Source: [Clostridium] hylemonae DSM 15053 (GTDB taxonomy: Bacteria; Bacillota; Clostridia; Lachnospirales; Lachnospiraceae). From it: a stretch of DNA of 64,000 nucleotides. Within the stretch, counting starts at the first letter, position 1. The number at the start of each line of letters is the position of its first letter. The translations under genes and the position numbers were made by a program. The stretch lies in NCBI RefSeq assembly GCF_008281175.1, contig NZ_CP036524.1:1054001-1118000 (forward strand), written 5' to 3'. Shown piece by piece: positions 1 to 8,813 of the stretch. The notes under the pieces were generated by a model. It was not told the origin of the DNA. It worked only from the letters and a program-made list of their open reading frames with translations, and searched no databases.

Positions 1-950
1 CGGGAAGCATTATGACGGTAGAGTATGTGGAACTGTCGCCGGAGATGACGGTGGGGCAGGCGCTGGCAAAGATACGCCGCGTCGGGATCGAGAGTGAGAC
101 TGTCTATACCTGTTATGTGGTGGAGCGCAAAAAGCTTATCGGGATCGTGACTGCCAAGGCGCTCATGACCAACGCGGAGTCTGTCCGGATCGCCGGACTT
201 ATGCAGGATAATTTTATCTCAGTGCAGACGACAGACGATCAGGAGGATGCCGCGAAGCTGTTCCGCAAATACGGTCTCATAGCGATACCGGTCCTTGACC
301 ATGAGGAGCGGCTGGTCGGGATCGTGACCTTTGACGATGCGATCGGTGTCCTGACGGACGAGACGACGGAAGATATGCACAAGATGGCGGCCATGACGGC
401 AAATGAAGAGTCTTATCTTAAGACGGGAGTATTCCAGCATGCCAGGAACCGGATCGGCTGGCTGCTGTTTCTGATGTTTTCTGCCACCATAACCGGTACG
501 ATCATCACTCATTATGAGGCGGCGATCGCTTCCGTTCCGCTGCTTGTATCCTTTATACCGATGCTCACGGATACGGGCGGAAACTGCGGATCCCAGAGTT
601 CCACACTTGTCATCCGGGGGCTGGCGGTAGACGAACTGCATTTTTCAGACTTGTTTACCGTCGTCTGGAAGGAATTCAGGGTATCGCTCGTAGTGGGAAC
701 GGCGCTGGCGGCGGCCAACGGTATCCGTATCTATGTGATGCACCGGGATCTGGGACTTGCAGCTGTGATCGGTGTCTCTCTCATCGGCACGATCATTGTG
801 GCAAAGATGGTGGGGTGCATGCTGCCCATATTCGCAAAGCAGCTCAGACTGGATCCGGCCATTATGGCAGCGCCGCTGATCACTACGATCGTGGATACAT
901 GTTCTATTATCATCTTTTTTAAGATAGCGACAATGGTGTTCCATCTATAG
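1..950 (+). CDS. mgtE: Magnesium transporter MgtE, C-terminal part (cut by window edge)
   Basis: The frame is open to the first base, so the start and the N-terminal MgtE_N domain lie outside the window. The visible part begins at the GSIMT motif that opens the CBS region in MgtE. Two CBS modules follow (to about residue 120 of the visible protein), then a membrane domain of about five helices with the diagnostic DTGGNCGSQSS segment and a hydrophobic C-terminus. MgtE is a homodimeric Mg2+ channel gated by Mg2+ binding to the cytosolic CBS domains. The gene ends 24 bases before the WYL regulator. No Mg2+ riboswitch can be judged because the 5' end is missing. Confidence 0.93.
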   Translation, partial: GSIMTVEYVELSPEMTVGQALAKIRRVGIESETVYTCYVVERKKLIGIVTAKALMTNAESVRIAGLMQDNFISVQTTDDQEDAAKLFRKYGLIAIPVLDHEERLVGIVTFDDAIGVLTDETTEDMHKMAAMTANEESYLKTGVFQHARNRIGWLLFLMFSATITGTIITHYEAAIASVPLLVSFIPMLTDTGGNCGSQSSTLVIRGLAVDELHFSDLFTVVWKEFRVSLVVGTALAAANGIRIYVMHRDLGLAAVIGVSLIGTIIVAKMVGCMLPIFAKQLRLDPAIMAAPLITTIVDTCSIIIFFKIATMVFHL

Positions 951-974
951 GCGGATAAAAAGGAGACGGTAGTT

Positions 975-1886
975 ATGAAAATAGACAGGCTTATCGGGAT
1001 ATTATCTGTCCTTCTGCAGCAGGAAAAAGTGACGGCTCCGTATCTGGCCGACAAGTTTGAAGTGTCGAGAAGAACGGTCAACAGAGATATCGAGGACCTG
1101 TGCAAGGCGGGAATACCGCTCGTTACGACGCAGGGGAGCGGCGGAGGCATCTCCATCATGGAAGGATACAAACTGGAGAAGACGCTTCTTACATCGGCGG
1201 AGATGCAGGCCATACTGACCGGGCTGAAAAGCCTGGACAGTGTGGCCGGCACGAGCCGCTACAGGCAGCTGATGGAGAAGCTGGACGTAAGGAGCACTAC
1301 ACTAGCGTCCAACAGCCATATTCTCATCGATCTGTCCTCCTATTACAAGACAACGCTGGCCCCGAAGATAGAGATGATACAGGACGCGATAGAGAACAGG
1401 AGATATATAACGTTCCACTATTATGCCCCGAAGGGGGAGAGCGTCAGAAAGATCGAGCCGTGCCTGCTCGTGTTCCAGTGGTCGTCGTGGTATGTCCGGG
1501 GGTACTGTACGGACAGGGAAGATCACCGTCTGTTCAAACTGAACCGTATGCTGGAGCTTAAGGTGCTTCCGGAACAATTTCCCGAGCGGGAAGAGGAGCC
1601 TTACGAGCTGAACGCGGACTCTGCGTATGACAGACAGATACCGGTAAAAGCAGTATTCGTGCCGGAGATGAGATGGCGGCTCATTGAGGAATATGGTGCC
1701 GACAGCTTTACGGAACTTGAGGACGGCAGACTGCTGTTCCAGTTTGATTTTGCGGATGAAGAGAATATATTCAGCTGGATACTGAGCTTTGCAGATAAGG
1801 TGGAACTGCTGGAGCCGGCCCGGCTGCGCGCCCGCCTTCTGAACATCGCAGAAGGCATCAGGAGCAAATATAAGGACAGGCAGTAA
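975..1886 (+). CDS. WYL-domain transcriptional regulator (YafY/DeoR-like HTH)
   Basis: 303-residue regulator. Residues 1-60 form a winged HTH_11-type domain (VSRRTVNRDIEDL recognition helix), followed by the G-S-G-G-G wing. A WYL domain of about residues 135-215 follows (ITFHYYAP start, SSWYVRGYCTDR core), then a WCX-like C-terminal extension. WYL domains bind small ligands or nucleic acid and control the HTH. The ATG has a GGAGACGG ribosome site. It may be co-transcribed with mgtE, 24 bases upstream. The target cannot be inferred beyond possible control of neighbouring genes. Confidence 0.88.
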   Translation: MKIDRLIGILSVLLQQEKVTAPYLADKFEVSRRTVNRDIEDLCKAGIPLVTTQGSGGGISIMEGYKLEKTLLTSAEMQAILTGLKSLDSVAGTSRYRQLMEKLDVRSTTLASNSHILIDLSSYYKTTLAPKIEMIQDAIENRRYITFHYYAPKGESVRKIEPCLLVFQWSSWYVRGYCTDREDHRLFKLNRMLELKVLPEQFPEREEEPYELNADSAYDRQIPVKAVFVPEMRWRLIEEYGADSFTELEDGRLLFQFDFADEENIFSWILSFADKVELLEPARLRARLLNIAEGIRSKYKDRQ

Positions 1887-1948
1887 CAAAGCTGTCATTG
1901 CGTGACGGGTGTTTATAGACCGGCGCTGAAGATGAGAGGAATAGACCG

Positions 1949-1986
1949 TCTCCCATGATTTCACATTGAAATATGGGAGATTTCTT
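1949..1986 (+). terminator. Hairpin with T-rich tail overlapping a promoter
   Basis: Arms TCTCCCAT-g-ATTTCA and TGAAAT-ATGGGAGA pair with one bulged G and a 3-base loop, followed by TTTCTT. It works on paper as the terminator of the WYL gene. Its right arm also overlaps the -35 of the next promoter, so an operator role is possible. Confidence 0.6.
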
Positions 1987-1994
1987 ATTATAAT
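1966..1994 (+). promoter_or_regulatory. Sigma-A type promoter for the NimA-like gene
   Basis: TTGAAA (1966-1971), 17-base spacer, TATAAT (1989-1994), with the gene start about 30 bases downstream. Confidence 0.65.
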
Positions 1995-2024
1995 TGGACT
2001 TATAATGAAATACGGAAGGGATGG

Positions 2025-2510
2025 ATGACAATGAGAAGACCAAAACGGGAAATCAAGGATATGGCGGAGATATGTACGGTGATCGGCGAGTGCAGTGTAT
2101 GCCGTCTGGGACTCAATGATAAGGGAAACGTATACATAGTGCCGATGAACTTTGGTTATACATGTGAGGACAGAAAGCTTACGTTTTATTTACACAGTGC
2201 CAAAGTAGGGAGAAAGATCGAGGTGCTGAAGGAAAATCCGGATGTATGTGTAGAGCTGGACTGCAGACACGGCCTGATGTCCGCGGACAAGCCGTGCGGG
2301 CACAGCTATCTTTTTGCAAGCCTCATCGGCAGCGGGAAGGCCTGTCTGGAGGAAGACGCGGATGAAAAACGGAAGGCGCTGCAGGTGATCATGAAGCATC
2401 AGACAGGCAGAGACTTTACGGACTTTGATGAAAAATGGGTCAACGCCGTGGCCGTCATAAAGGTGGAGCTTGACGCTTACACGTGCAAACACCATGACGG
2501 CAGCAACTGA
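2025..2510 (+). CDS. Pyridoxamine 5'-phosphate oxidase-fold flavin-binding protein (NimA-like)
   Basis: 161 residues with the split-barrel FMN-binding fold of the NimA/PNPOx-like family: an N-terminal R-x-x-R-E-I helix, then CRLGLNDKGNVYIVPMNFGY, later FYLHSAKVGRK and LIGSGKA strands. The family includes 5-nitroimidazole reductases and other small flavoproteins, and the substrate cannot be read from sequence. A second in-frame ATG at 2031 is an equally plausible start; GGAAGGG lies just upstream. It has its own promoter and probably forms a two-gene unit with the membrane protein 17 bases downstream. Confidence 0.85.
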   Translation: MTMRRPKREIKDMAEICTVIGECSVCRLGLNDKGNVYIVPMNFGYTCEDRKLTFYLHSAKVGRKIEVLKENPDVCVELDCRHGLMSADKPCGHSYLFASLIGSGKACLEEDADEKRKALQVIMKHQTGRDFTDFDEKWVNAVAVIKVELDAYTCKHHDGSN

Positions 2511-2527
2511 TAGGAAGAGGTGAGCGT

Positions 2528-3268
2528 ATGTGGATTCTCACGGGTCTGTTCGCGGTATTGTCCATCGTCCTGCTCTCCGGCAGGGGCAGTTTTCTTATCG
2601 CAGGTTATAACACGGCGGACAAGGAAGAGAAAGCAAAATATGATGAAAAGAAGCTCTGCCGCGTCATGGGAGCGGGCATGGCGGTCATTACGGCCATTCT
2701 GCTGCTCTGCACGCTGTATGAGTTTGATCTGCCCCGGGGCCTGCGGTGGATCCTGCCCGCCGGCATCTTCGGCGTTGTCATCTTCCTTGTCATCGCCACA
2801 AATACGATCTGCCGGGCCAGGACGCCCGCAGCCGGCACGAAAGAGAGGAAAAAGGCGGCGCTGACGACGAAGGTCACTGTGGCAGTTCTCGCGGTAACAT
2901 GTATTTTGGTAGTCTCTGTGCTTTATACGGGAGATGTCAAAGTACAGTTCGAGAAGGACTATATGAATATCCATACGTCGGTGATCGGCAGCAAAAAGGT
3001 TGGATATGAGGAGATCTTATCGGTCGCCTATGAGGACAGTATGGACATCGGGAGGCGGACCGGAGGCATCGGGAGCTTCCGGCTTCAGGCCGGCAGTTTC
3101 AAAAACAGTGAATTTGGAGCATATCATCTCTACTCCTACACAGACTGCAGCGAATATGTCGTCCTCGAAACGGCTGACGGGTACCTTGTGGTCAACGGAA
3201 AAACGCCGTCAAAGACGAGAAATCTGTATCATGATATTTCTGAAAGAGCCGGTTTTTTCGCAAATTAA
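2528..3268 (+). CDS. Membrane protein with DUF3784-like N-terminus and PH-like C-terminal domain
   Basis: 246 residues. The N-terminal half holds a signal-anchor-like helix, the DUF3784-type segment SFLIAGYNTADKEEKAKYD, then about two further membrane helices (residues 50-95). Another helix at about 115-135 is followed by a soluble beta-rich C-terminus (about 140-240) resembling a bacterial PH domain. DUF3784 proteins are small membrane proteins of unknown function common in Firmicutes. AGAGGTGAGC precedes the ATG. No function is assigned. Confidence 0.7.
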   Translation: MWILTGLFAVLSIVLLSGRGSFLIAGYNTADKEEKAKYDEKKLCRVMGAGMAVITAILLLCTLYEFDLPRGLRWILPAGIFGVVIFLVIATNTICRARTPAAGTKERKKAALTTKVTVAVLAVTCILVVSVLYTGDVKVQFEKDYMNIHTSVIGSKKVGYEEILSVAYEDSMDIGRRTGGIGSFRLQAGSFKNSEFGAYHLYSYTDCSEYVVLETADGYLVVNGKTPSKTRNLYHDISERAGFFAN

Positions 3269-3291
3269 TGCTTTAATCTGTGAAAGTAATG

Positions 3292-3300
3292 TGCTATACT
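3292..3300 (+). promoter_or_regulatory. Extended -10 promoter for the aromatic 2-oxoacid operon
   Basis: TGCTATACT forms an extended -10 (TGn plus TATACT, 3295-3300). The -35 at the right distance (TTTAAT, 3272-3277) is weak. It lies in the gap between the membrane protein stop and the ligase start. Confidence 0.5.
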
Positions 3301-3335
3301 AAAAAAAGCATGTATGGTATGAAGGAGGAAATAAC

Positions 3336-4646
3336 ATGATTTGGGCGAAAGAAGAGACCCTGCCGAGAGATGAGATCGAGGGTATCCAGCTTGAGAAGCT
3401 TAAGGAGACGGTGCGCTACATCTATGAGAAGTCGGCGCCGTACCGCCGGAAGATGGATGAGGCGGGCGTAAGACCGGATGATATCGGAAGTCTGACGGAT
3501 CTGCAGAAGCTTCCATTTACATATAAGGCGGATTTCAGGGATAATTATCCCATGGGACTTTTTGCGGTGGATAAAAAGGAGCTTGTGCGTTTTCATGCCA
3601 GCTCCGGCACGACAGGGAAACCGACGGTGGTAGGTTATACGAAGAAGGATCTGGACGTGTGGCTCAACAATGTGGCGAGGATCGCCTGTATGGGCGGCGC
3701 CACACCGGACGATGTGGCGCAGATCGCTTTCGGATACGGGACGTTCACAGGCGCGCTCGGACTGCACGGGGGCCTGGAGAAGTTAGGCGCTTCCGTGATA
3801 CCGATGTCTTCCGGAAATACGAAGAAACAGATCATGTTCATGCAGGACATGGGGACGACGCTTCTTGTGGCGACGCCGTCTTATGCGCTGCATCTCGGGG
3901 AAGAGATCAGGGCGAGAGGGCTTGACCCGTCCAAAGACCTGAAGGTACATATAGGGCTGTTCGGCGGTGAGGGAATGACGGAGCCGATGAGAGACGAGAT
4001 GCATAAGGTATGGGGAGAGCAGTTCCTGTGCACCCAGAACTATGGCATGAGTGAGCTGTGCGGCCCGGGCGTGGCAGGAGAATGTGAAAGTCTGTGCGGC
4101 ATGCATGTGAACGAAGACTGGTTCATACCGGAGGTGATCGATCCTGAGACGGGGGATGTGCTTCCTCCGGGCGAGCATGGCGAGCTGGTCGTGACCTGCC
4201 TTGGGAAAGAAGCGCTTCCGCTTGTGAGATACCGTACCGGGGATCTGACAAAGCTTATGTACGAGCCGTGCGCATGCGGCAGAACGACCGTGAGGATGGA
4301 GAATCTCTCCGGCCGGGCAGACGATATGCTTGTGATCCGGGGAGTCAATGTATTTCCGACGCAGATCGAGGAAGTTCTGCTGCAGGTTCCGGAGATAGGA
4401 CCCCATTACGAGATCGTTGTAGAGCGGAAAAACCGTCTGGATGTCATGACGATCACGGTTGAATTGATAGATGACCGTCTGCTGGACAGCTACAGTAAGT
4501 TAAGCGAACTGGAGCAGCGGATCAAAAAGGGACTGAAAGCACAGCTTGGACTTGCGACGCAGATCAAACTTGTCGCCCCCTATTCTCTGCAGAGATTTGA
4601 GGGGAAAGCCAAGAGAGTGACGGATATGAGAAAGGATGGACTATAA
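3336..4646 (+). CDS. Phenylacetate-CoA ligase family enzyme (PaaK-like), copy 1
   Basis: 436 residues, full length for PaaK. It carries the AMP-binding core SSGTTGKPTVVGYT, the FGGEGMTE and YGMSELCGPG segments, the RYRTGDLT hinge region and the C-terminal GRADDMLVIRGVNVFP module of arylacetate:CoA ligases. The family makes arylacetyl-CoA from arylacetate, ATP and CoA, and can in principle run in reverse. It lies 3 bases before iorA and is translationally coupled to it. Since IorAB releases arylacetyl-CoA, the ligase may salvage arylacetates or run backwards to conserve ATP. Substrate preference is not readable. Confidence 0.92.
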   Translation: MIWAKEETLPRDEIEGIQLEKLKETVRYIYEKSAPYRRKMDEAGVRPDDIGSLTDLQKLPFTYKADFRDNYPMGLFAVDKKELVRFHASSGTTGKPTVVGYTKKDLDVWLNNVARIACMGGATPDDVAQIAFGYGTFTGALGLHGGLEKLGASVIPMSSGNTKKQIMFMQDMGTTLLVATPSYALHLGEEIRARGLDPSKDLKVHIGLFGGEGMTEPMRDEMHKVWGEQFLCTQNYGMSELCGPGVAGECESLCGMHVNEDWFIPEVIDPETGDVLPPGEHGELVVTCLGKEALPLVRYRTGDLTKLMYEPCACGRTTVRMENLSGRADDMLVIRGVNVFPTQIEEVLLQVPEIGPHYEIVVERKNRLDVMTITVELIDDRLLDSYSKLSELEQRIKKGLKAQLGLATQIKLVAPYSLQRFEGKAKRVTDMRKDGL

Positions 4647-4649
4647 GAT

Positions 4650-6404
4650 ATGTCAGAGGGAAAGAAAGTAATAATGCTCGGAAACGAAGCGATCGCCAGA
4701 GGAGCGTATGAGGCCGGAGTGAAGGTTTCAGCAGCTTATCCGGGTACTCCGAGCACAGAGATCAGTGAATATCTCGTACAGTATAAAGATGAGCTGTACT
4801 GTGAATGGTCGCCGAATGAAAAGGTGGCGACAGAAGTGGCGATCGGCGCTTCTGTTTCAGGCGTCCGTTCCATGGCCTGTATGAAGCATGTCGGGTTCAA
4901 TGTGGCGGCCGACCCGGCGTATACGGTTTCCTACATGGGTGTCAACGGGGGCATGGTCATCGTTGTGGCGGATGACCCGGGACTGTACAGCTCCCAGAAT
5001 GAGCAGGACACCCGCATGGTGGCCCGCGCGGCACAGCTGCCGGTTCTGGAGCCGTCCGACAGCTCTGAGGCTAAGGAGTATATGAAGGCCGCGTTTGAGC
5101 TGAGTGAGAAGTATGACCGTCCTTTTGTATTCCGCATCACGACGAGACTCGCGCATTCCCAGGGACTTGTAGAGCTTGCCGGGCGGGAGGTGCCGGAAGA
5201 CAGACCTTACGTCAAAGATGTCAAAAAGACAGTTATGATGCCCGGGAATGCGAAGCTGCGCCACGTGGAGATCGAAAAACGGAATCTGGAACTGGCCGGG
5301 GCGGCAGATACGCTGCCGATGAATACGGTGGAGATGAATGATACAAAGGTGGGCGTCATCACAAGCGGTATCCCATACCAGTATGTGAAAGAGGCGATGC
5401 CCGATGCGTCTGTATTAAAGCTTGGCATGGTCAATCCCCTGCCGAGAAAAATGATCGAGGATTTTGCTTCCAAAGTAGAGACTCTGTATATCGTGGAAGA
5501 GCTTGACCCGGTCATTGAAGAGCAGGTGAAGTCATGGGGCATAAAAGCTGTCGGCAAAGAGATATTTACCGTACAGGGAGAGTACAGCGCCAACATGATC
5601 CGCCGGGCGGTTCTCGGACAGGAGTTAAAGACCGCCGCTCCCAAGCCGGCGCCGATGCGTCCTCCCATATTATGTCCGGGATGTCCGCACCGGAGTGTGT
5701 TTTATGTACTGCAGAAGCTTAAGATGCACGCGGCCGGGGATATCGGATGTTATACACTCGGAGCGGTCGCGCCGCTTAGCGTGGTTGATACTACGATTTG
5801 TATGGGTGCCAGCATCTCCAGCCTTCACGGAATGGAAAAAGCGAAGGGGAAAGAGTATATCAGGGACTGGGTCGCGGTGATCGGTGATTCTACTTTCTTA
5901 CATACAGGTATCAATTCTCTGATGAACATGATGTACAATAATGCCTCGGGCACGGTCATGATACTGGATAATTCAACGACGGGAATGACCGGCCATCAGG
6001 ATCATGCGGCCACAGGAAAGACGCTGCAGGGGGATCCGGCGTATGCCATCGATATACCGGGACTTTGCCGCGCTGTCGGTGTTAAAAATGTGGTGGAAGT
6101 CAATGCGTTTGATATAGAAACACTTGAAAAAGTCATCAAAGAAGAGACGGCCAGAGATGAAGTGTCCGTCATTATCACAAAATCGCCGTGCGTGCTTCTT
6201 AGCAAAGCGAAGAAGCCGGTCTACACCGCCCTCGAAGACAAGTGCAGAAAATGTGGAATGTGTATGAAACCAGGCTGTCCGGCCATGACGAGAAATGAAG
6301 ACGGAACGATACATATTGACGATACGATGTGTACCGGCTGCGGTTTGTGTGAGGACTTGTGCAAATTTGACGCGATAGAATCAGTAAAGGCAGGTGACAG
6401 ATAA
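4650..6404 (+). CDS. iorA: Indolepyruvate:ferredoxin oxidoreductase, alpha subunit
   Basis: 584 residues. The N-terminal pyrimidine-binding domain opens with the typical GNEAIARGAYEAGV and AYPGTPSTEI motifs. The TPP-binding domain has CPGCPHR, GDIGCYTLGA and GDSTFLHTG. The C-terminus carries two [4Fe-4S] sets (CxxCxxCx4C near CRKCGMCMKPGC, and CTGCGLCEDLC). With IorB it oxidatively decarboxylates indolepyruvate, phenylpyruvate or hydroxyphenylpyruvate to arylacetyl-CoA, reducing ferredoxin. All cofactor motifs are intact. The stop overlaps the iorB start by one base. Confidence 0.96.
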   Translation: MSEGKKVIMLGNEAIARGAYEAGVKVSAAYPGTPSTEISEYLVQYKDELYCEWSPNEKVATEVAIGASVSGVRSMACMKHVGFNVAADPAYTVSYMGVNGGMVIVVADDPGLYSSQNEQDTRMVARAAQLPVLEPSDSSEAKEYMKAAFELSEKYDRPFVFRITTRLAHSQGLVELAGREVPEDRPYVKDVKKTVMMPGNAKLRHVEIEKRNLELAGAADTLPMNTVEMNDTKVGVITSGIPYQYVKEAMPDASVLKLGMVNPLPRKMIEDFASKVETLYIVEELDPVIEEQVKSWGIKAVGKEIFTVQGEYSANMIRRAVLGQELKTAAPKPAPMRPPILCPGCPHRSVFYVLQKLKMHAAGDIGCYTLGAVAPLSVVDTTICMGASISSLHGMEKAKGKEYIRDWVAVIGDSTFLHTGINSLMNMMYNNASGTVMILDNSTTGMTGHQDHAATGKTLQGDPAYAIDIPGLCRAVGVKNVVEVNAFDIETLEKVIKEETARDEVSVIITKSPCVLLSKAKKPVYTALEDKCRKCGMCMKPGCPAMTRNEDGTIHIDDTMCTGCGLCEDLCKFDAIESVKAGDR

Positions 6405-6982
6405 TGACGGCAAAAAACATAATGATAGTAGGTGTAGGCGGGCAGGGGACACTGCTCACGAGCCGGATCCTCGGCGGACTTGCCATGGCGCTGGGATATG
6501 ACGTCAAGCTATCGGAAGTACACGGTATGGCACAGCGGGGCGGAAGCGTCGTCACATTCGTCCGTTACGGCGATAAAGTGGCGGAACCGATCGTGGAAGA
6601 AGGGACGGCCGATATCGTCATTGCCTTTGAACGGCTGGAAGCTTACCGGTATGCACATTTTCTGAAAAAAGACGGAGCCCTGATCGTGAACGACTGGAGG
6701 ATCGACCCCATGCCGGTCGTTATCGGAGCAGCCGAGTATCCGGATAATATATTGGAAGAACTTAGAAAAGAGTACAAGGTATACAGTGTCAATGCCACAG
6801 AAGAGTCCAGAAAGCTCGGAAATTCCAGAGTGTTCAACATGATCGTGCTCGGAGTTGCCGCCAGGCATATGGATTTCACGAAAGAGCAGTGGTACGAAGT
6901 GATAGAAAAAACGGTGCCGCCGAAAACGGTTGATATAAATAAGCAGGCGTTTGATGTGGGCTATGATCTGGAATCCAGATAA
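6404..6982 (+). CDS. iorB: Indolepyruvate:ferredoxin oxidoreductase, beta subunit
   Basis: 192 residues, the gamma-domain subunit of the 2-oxoacid:ferredoxin oxidoreductase. It opens with MIVGVGGQGTLLTSRIL and has the SEVHGMAQRGGSV motif typical of IorB. It pairs with IorA, whose stop overlaps its ATG, giving a fixed subunit ratio by translational coupling. The length is normal for the short clostridial form. Confidence 0.95.
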   Translation: MTAKNIMIVGVGGQGTLLTSRILGGLAMALGYDVKLSEVHGMAQRGGSVVTFVRYGDKVAEPIVEEGTADIVIAFERLEAYRYAHFLKKDGALIVNDWRIDPMPVVIGAAEYPDNILEELRKEYKVYSVNATEESRKLGNSRVFNMIVLGVAARHMDFTKEQWYEVIEKTVPPKTVDINKQAFDVGYDLESR

Positions 6983-7020
6983 GTCCGGGGTGTACCTGAT
7001 TAAATTTAAGGAGGTGTGGT

Positions 7021-7440
7021 ATGATCAGGCAATTATCAGTATTCGTGGAGAACAAGCCGGGAAGTCTTATGGATGTTACGTCACGTCTCACAGAGGCGCA
7101 TATCAATATCCGGGCTGTCGCGTCTTTTGACACACCAGAGTTTGGTATCCTTCGTCTCGTAGTCGATAAGCCAGCAGAGGCGAAGGGATGTTTGACTGAA
7201 AAGGGATTCGTCGTCAGACTCCATGACGTGATCGGTGCGGAGCTGGAGGATAAAAAAGGCAATCTCAATCAGATGTTGGCAATACTTGCAGAAGGCAGAA
7301 TAAATGTAAACTACATCTATTCATTTGTGATCCGCGAAGGAAAAGCGCCGGTTCTGGTATTCAGCACGGATGACTATGAGAGAGCAGCTCAGATTCTTAA
7401 GGATGCAGGTGTAAAGATTGTAGAGGAATCAGATTTATAA
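7021..7440 (+). CDS. Tandem ACT-domain protein, copy 1
   Basis: 139 residues made of two ACT-like halves (about 1-68 and 69-139). The first begins IRQLSVFVENKPGSLMDVTSRL, the usual beta-alpha-beta start with ligand-binding Pro-Gly turn. ACT domains bind amino acids. Stand-alone tandem ACT proteins beside PaaK/Ior genes are a recurring arrangement, suggesting sensing or allosteric control by aromatic amino acids or products; that is inference. AAGGAGGTG precedes the ATG. Confidence 0.85.
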   Translation: MIRQLSVFVENKPGSLMDVTSRLTEAHINIRAVASFDTPEFGILRLVVDKPAEAKGCLTEKGFVVRLHDVIGAELEDKKGNLNQMLAILAEGRINVNYIYSFVIREGKAPVLVFSTDDYERAAQILKDAGVKIVEESDL

Positions 7441-7464
7441 GATTAAGAATAGGAGTAGATTGAC

Positions 7465-8796
7465 ATGGCAGGAGTAGCATTAAAAGACTGGAAAGAACAA
7501 ATCAGAGACCCGAAGACAGAGTGTATGGGCAGGGATGAGATGACAGCTCTTCAGAGTGAGCGTCTCGTGAAGCAGGTTAAGAACGTATATGAAAATGTAG
7601 AGTTCTACCGGAAAAAGATGGATGATCTGGGCGTGGAACCCGGGGATATCAAAGGAATTGAGGATATCGGAAAGCTTCCGTTCACGACCAAAGAAGATCT
7701 GAGAGACAACTATCCGTTCGGACTGCTGGCAGTCCCTCAGGAGAAGATCGCGAGAGTACAGGGGACGTCCGGAACGACCGGAAAACTCACCCTCGCTTCC
7801 TATACGCAGAATGACGTAGACGTATGGGGGGAATGTGTCGCAAGAGGACTTACCATGGCCGGGCTTACGGCGGCCGACCGTCTTCATGTATGTTACGGAT
7901 ACGGCCTGTTCACAGGAGGCATGGGCCTGGATCTCGGAGCAAAAGCGCTCGGAGCCATGGCGATACCGATGTCCTCCGGCAATACGAAACGCCAGCTCAT
8001 GTGCATGGAAGACTTCGGGGCCACGGCGTTCGCCTGCACGCCGTCCTATGCGCTCTATCTGGCAGAGGCCGCAGAGGAAGCAGGCATCGTAGACCGTCTG
8101 CAGATCAAGGCGAGCATCAATGGAGCGGAACCGTGGACAGATGAGATGCGCAAGAAGATCGAGAGTATTCTGCATATTAACAGCTTTGATATCTATGGAC
8201 TGTGTGAGATCACGGGGCCAGGCGTTGCCATGGACTGTATCCACCACAAAGGCCTGCACGTATATGAGGATTATTTCTATCCTGAGATCCTGAATCCGGG
8301 AGACAATACTTCATGTGCGGACGGTGAGACGGGTGAGCTTGTCTTCACGACGCTGGCCAAAGAAGGCATGCCGCTGATCCGTTACAGGACGAAAGACCTG
8401 ACAAGCATTGAATACAGTACGTGCGAGTGTGGAAGAACACTCCCGAGGATCCAGAAGTTCACCGGACGTACGGACGATATGAAAGTGATCCGCGGAGTCA
8501 ATGTATTCCCGACACAGGTAGAGACAGCGCTTCTCTCCATAGGAGGCGGTGTGGCGCCACATTACCTTATGATCGTGGAGCGCGAGAACAATCTGGATGT
8601 CCTGACTGTCATGGTGGAGGTTGACGAGAGATACTTCTCCGATGAGATCCGTAAGCTGGATGAGCTGAAGAATAAAGTCGGTGCCGCACTCAAGCAGGCG
8701 CTCGGCGTATCTGCCAGGGTAAAACTGGTAGAGCCTAAGACGATAGAGCGCAGCGAAGGCAAAGCAAAGCGTGTCATCGACAAGAGAGACTTGTAA
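7465..8796 (+). CDS. Phenylacetate-CoA ligase family enzyme (PaaK-like), copy 2
   Basis: 443 residues, clearly paralogous to the ligase at 3336-4646. It has GTSGTTGKLTLASYT for the P-loop-like AMP-binding motif, YGLCEITGPG, RYRTKDLT and GRTDDMKVIRGVNVFPTQ. Differences from copy 1 in the substrate pocket region (for example SINGAEPWT against GLFGGEGMT) suggest a different arylacetate specificity, such as indole versus phenyl; this is inference. It sits between the two ACT genes in the same operon, 24 bases after the first. Confidence 0.92.
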   Translation: MAGVALKDWKEQIRDPKTECMGRDEMTALQSERLVKQVKNVYENVEFYRKKMDDLGVEPGDIKGIEDIGKLPFTTKEDLRDNYPFGLLAVPQEKIARVQGTSGTTGKLTLASYTQNDVDVWGECVARGLTMAGLTAADRLHVCYGYGLFTGGMGLDLGAKALGAMAIPMSSGNTKRQLMCMEDFGATAFACTPSYALYLAEAAEEAGIVDRLQIKASINGAEPWTDEMRKKIESILHINSFDIYGLCEITGPGVAMDCIHHKGLHVYEDYFYPEILNPGDNTSCADGETGELVFTTLAKEGMPLIRYRTKDLTSIEYSTCECGRTLPRIQKFTGRTDDMKVIRGVNVFPTQVETALLSIGGGVAPHYLMIVERENNLDVLTVMVEVDERYFSDEIRKLDELKNKVGAALKQALGVSARVKLVEPKTIERSEGKAKRVIDKRDL

Positions 8797-8813
8797 GAAG
8801 GAGGGGAAGTAAG

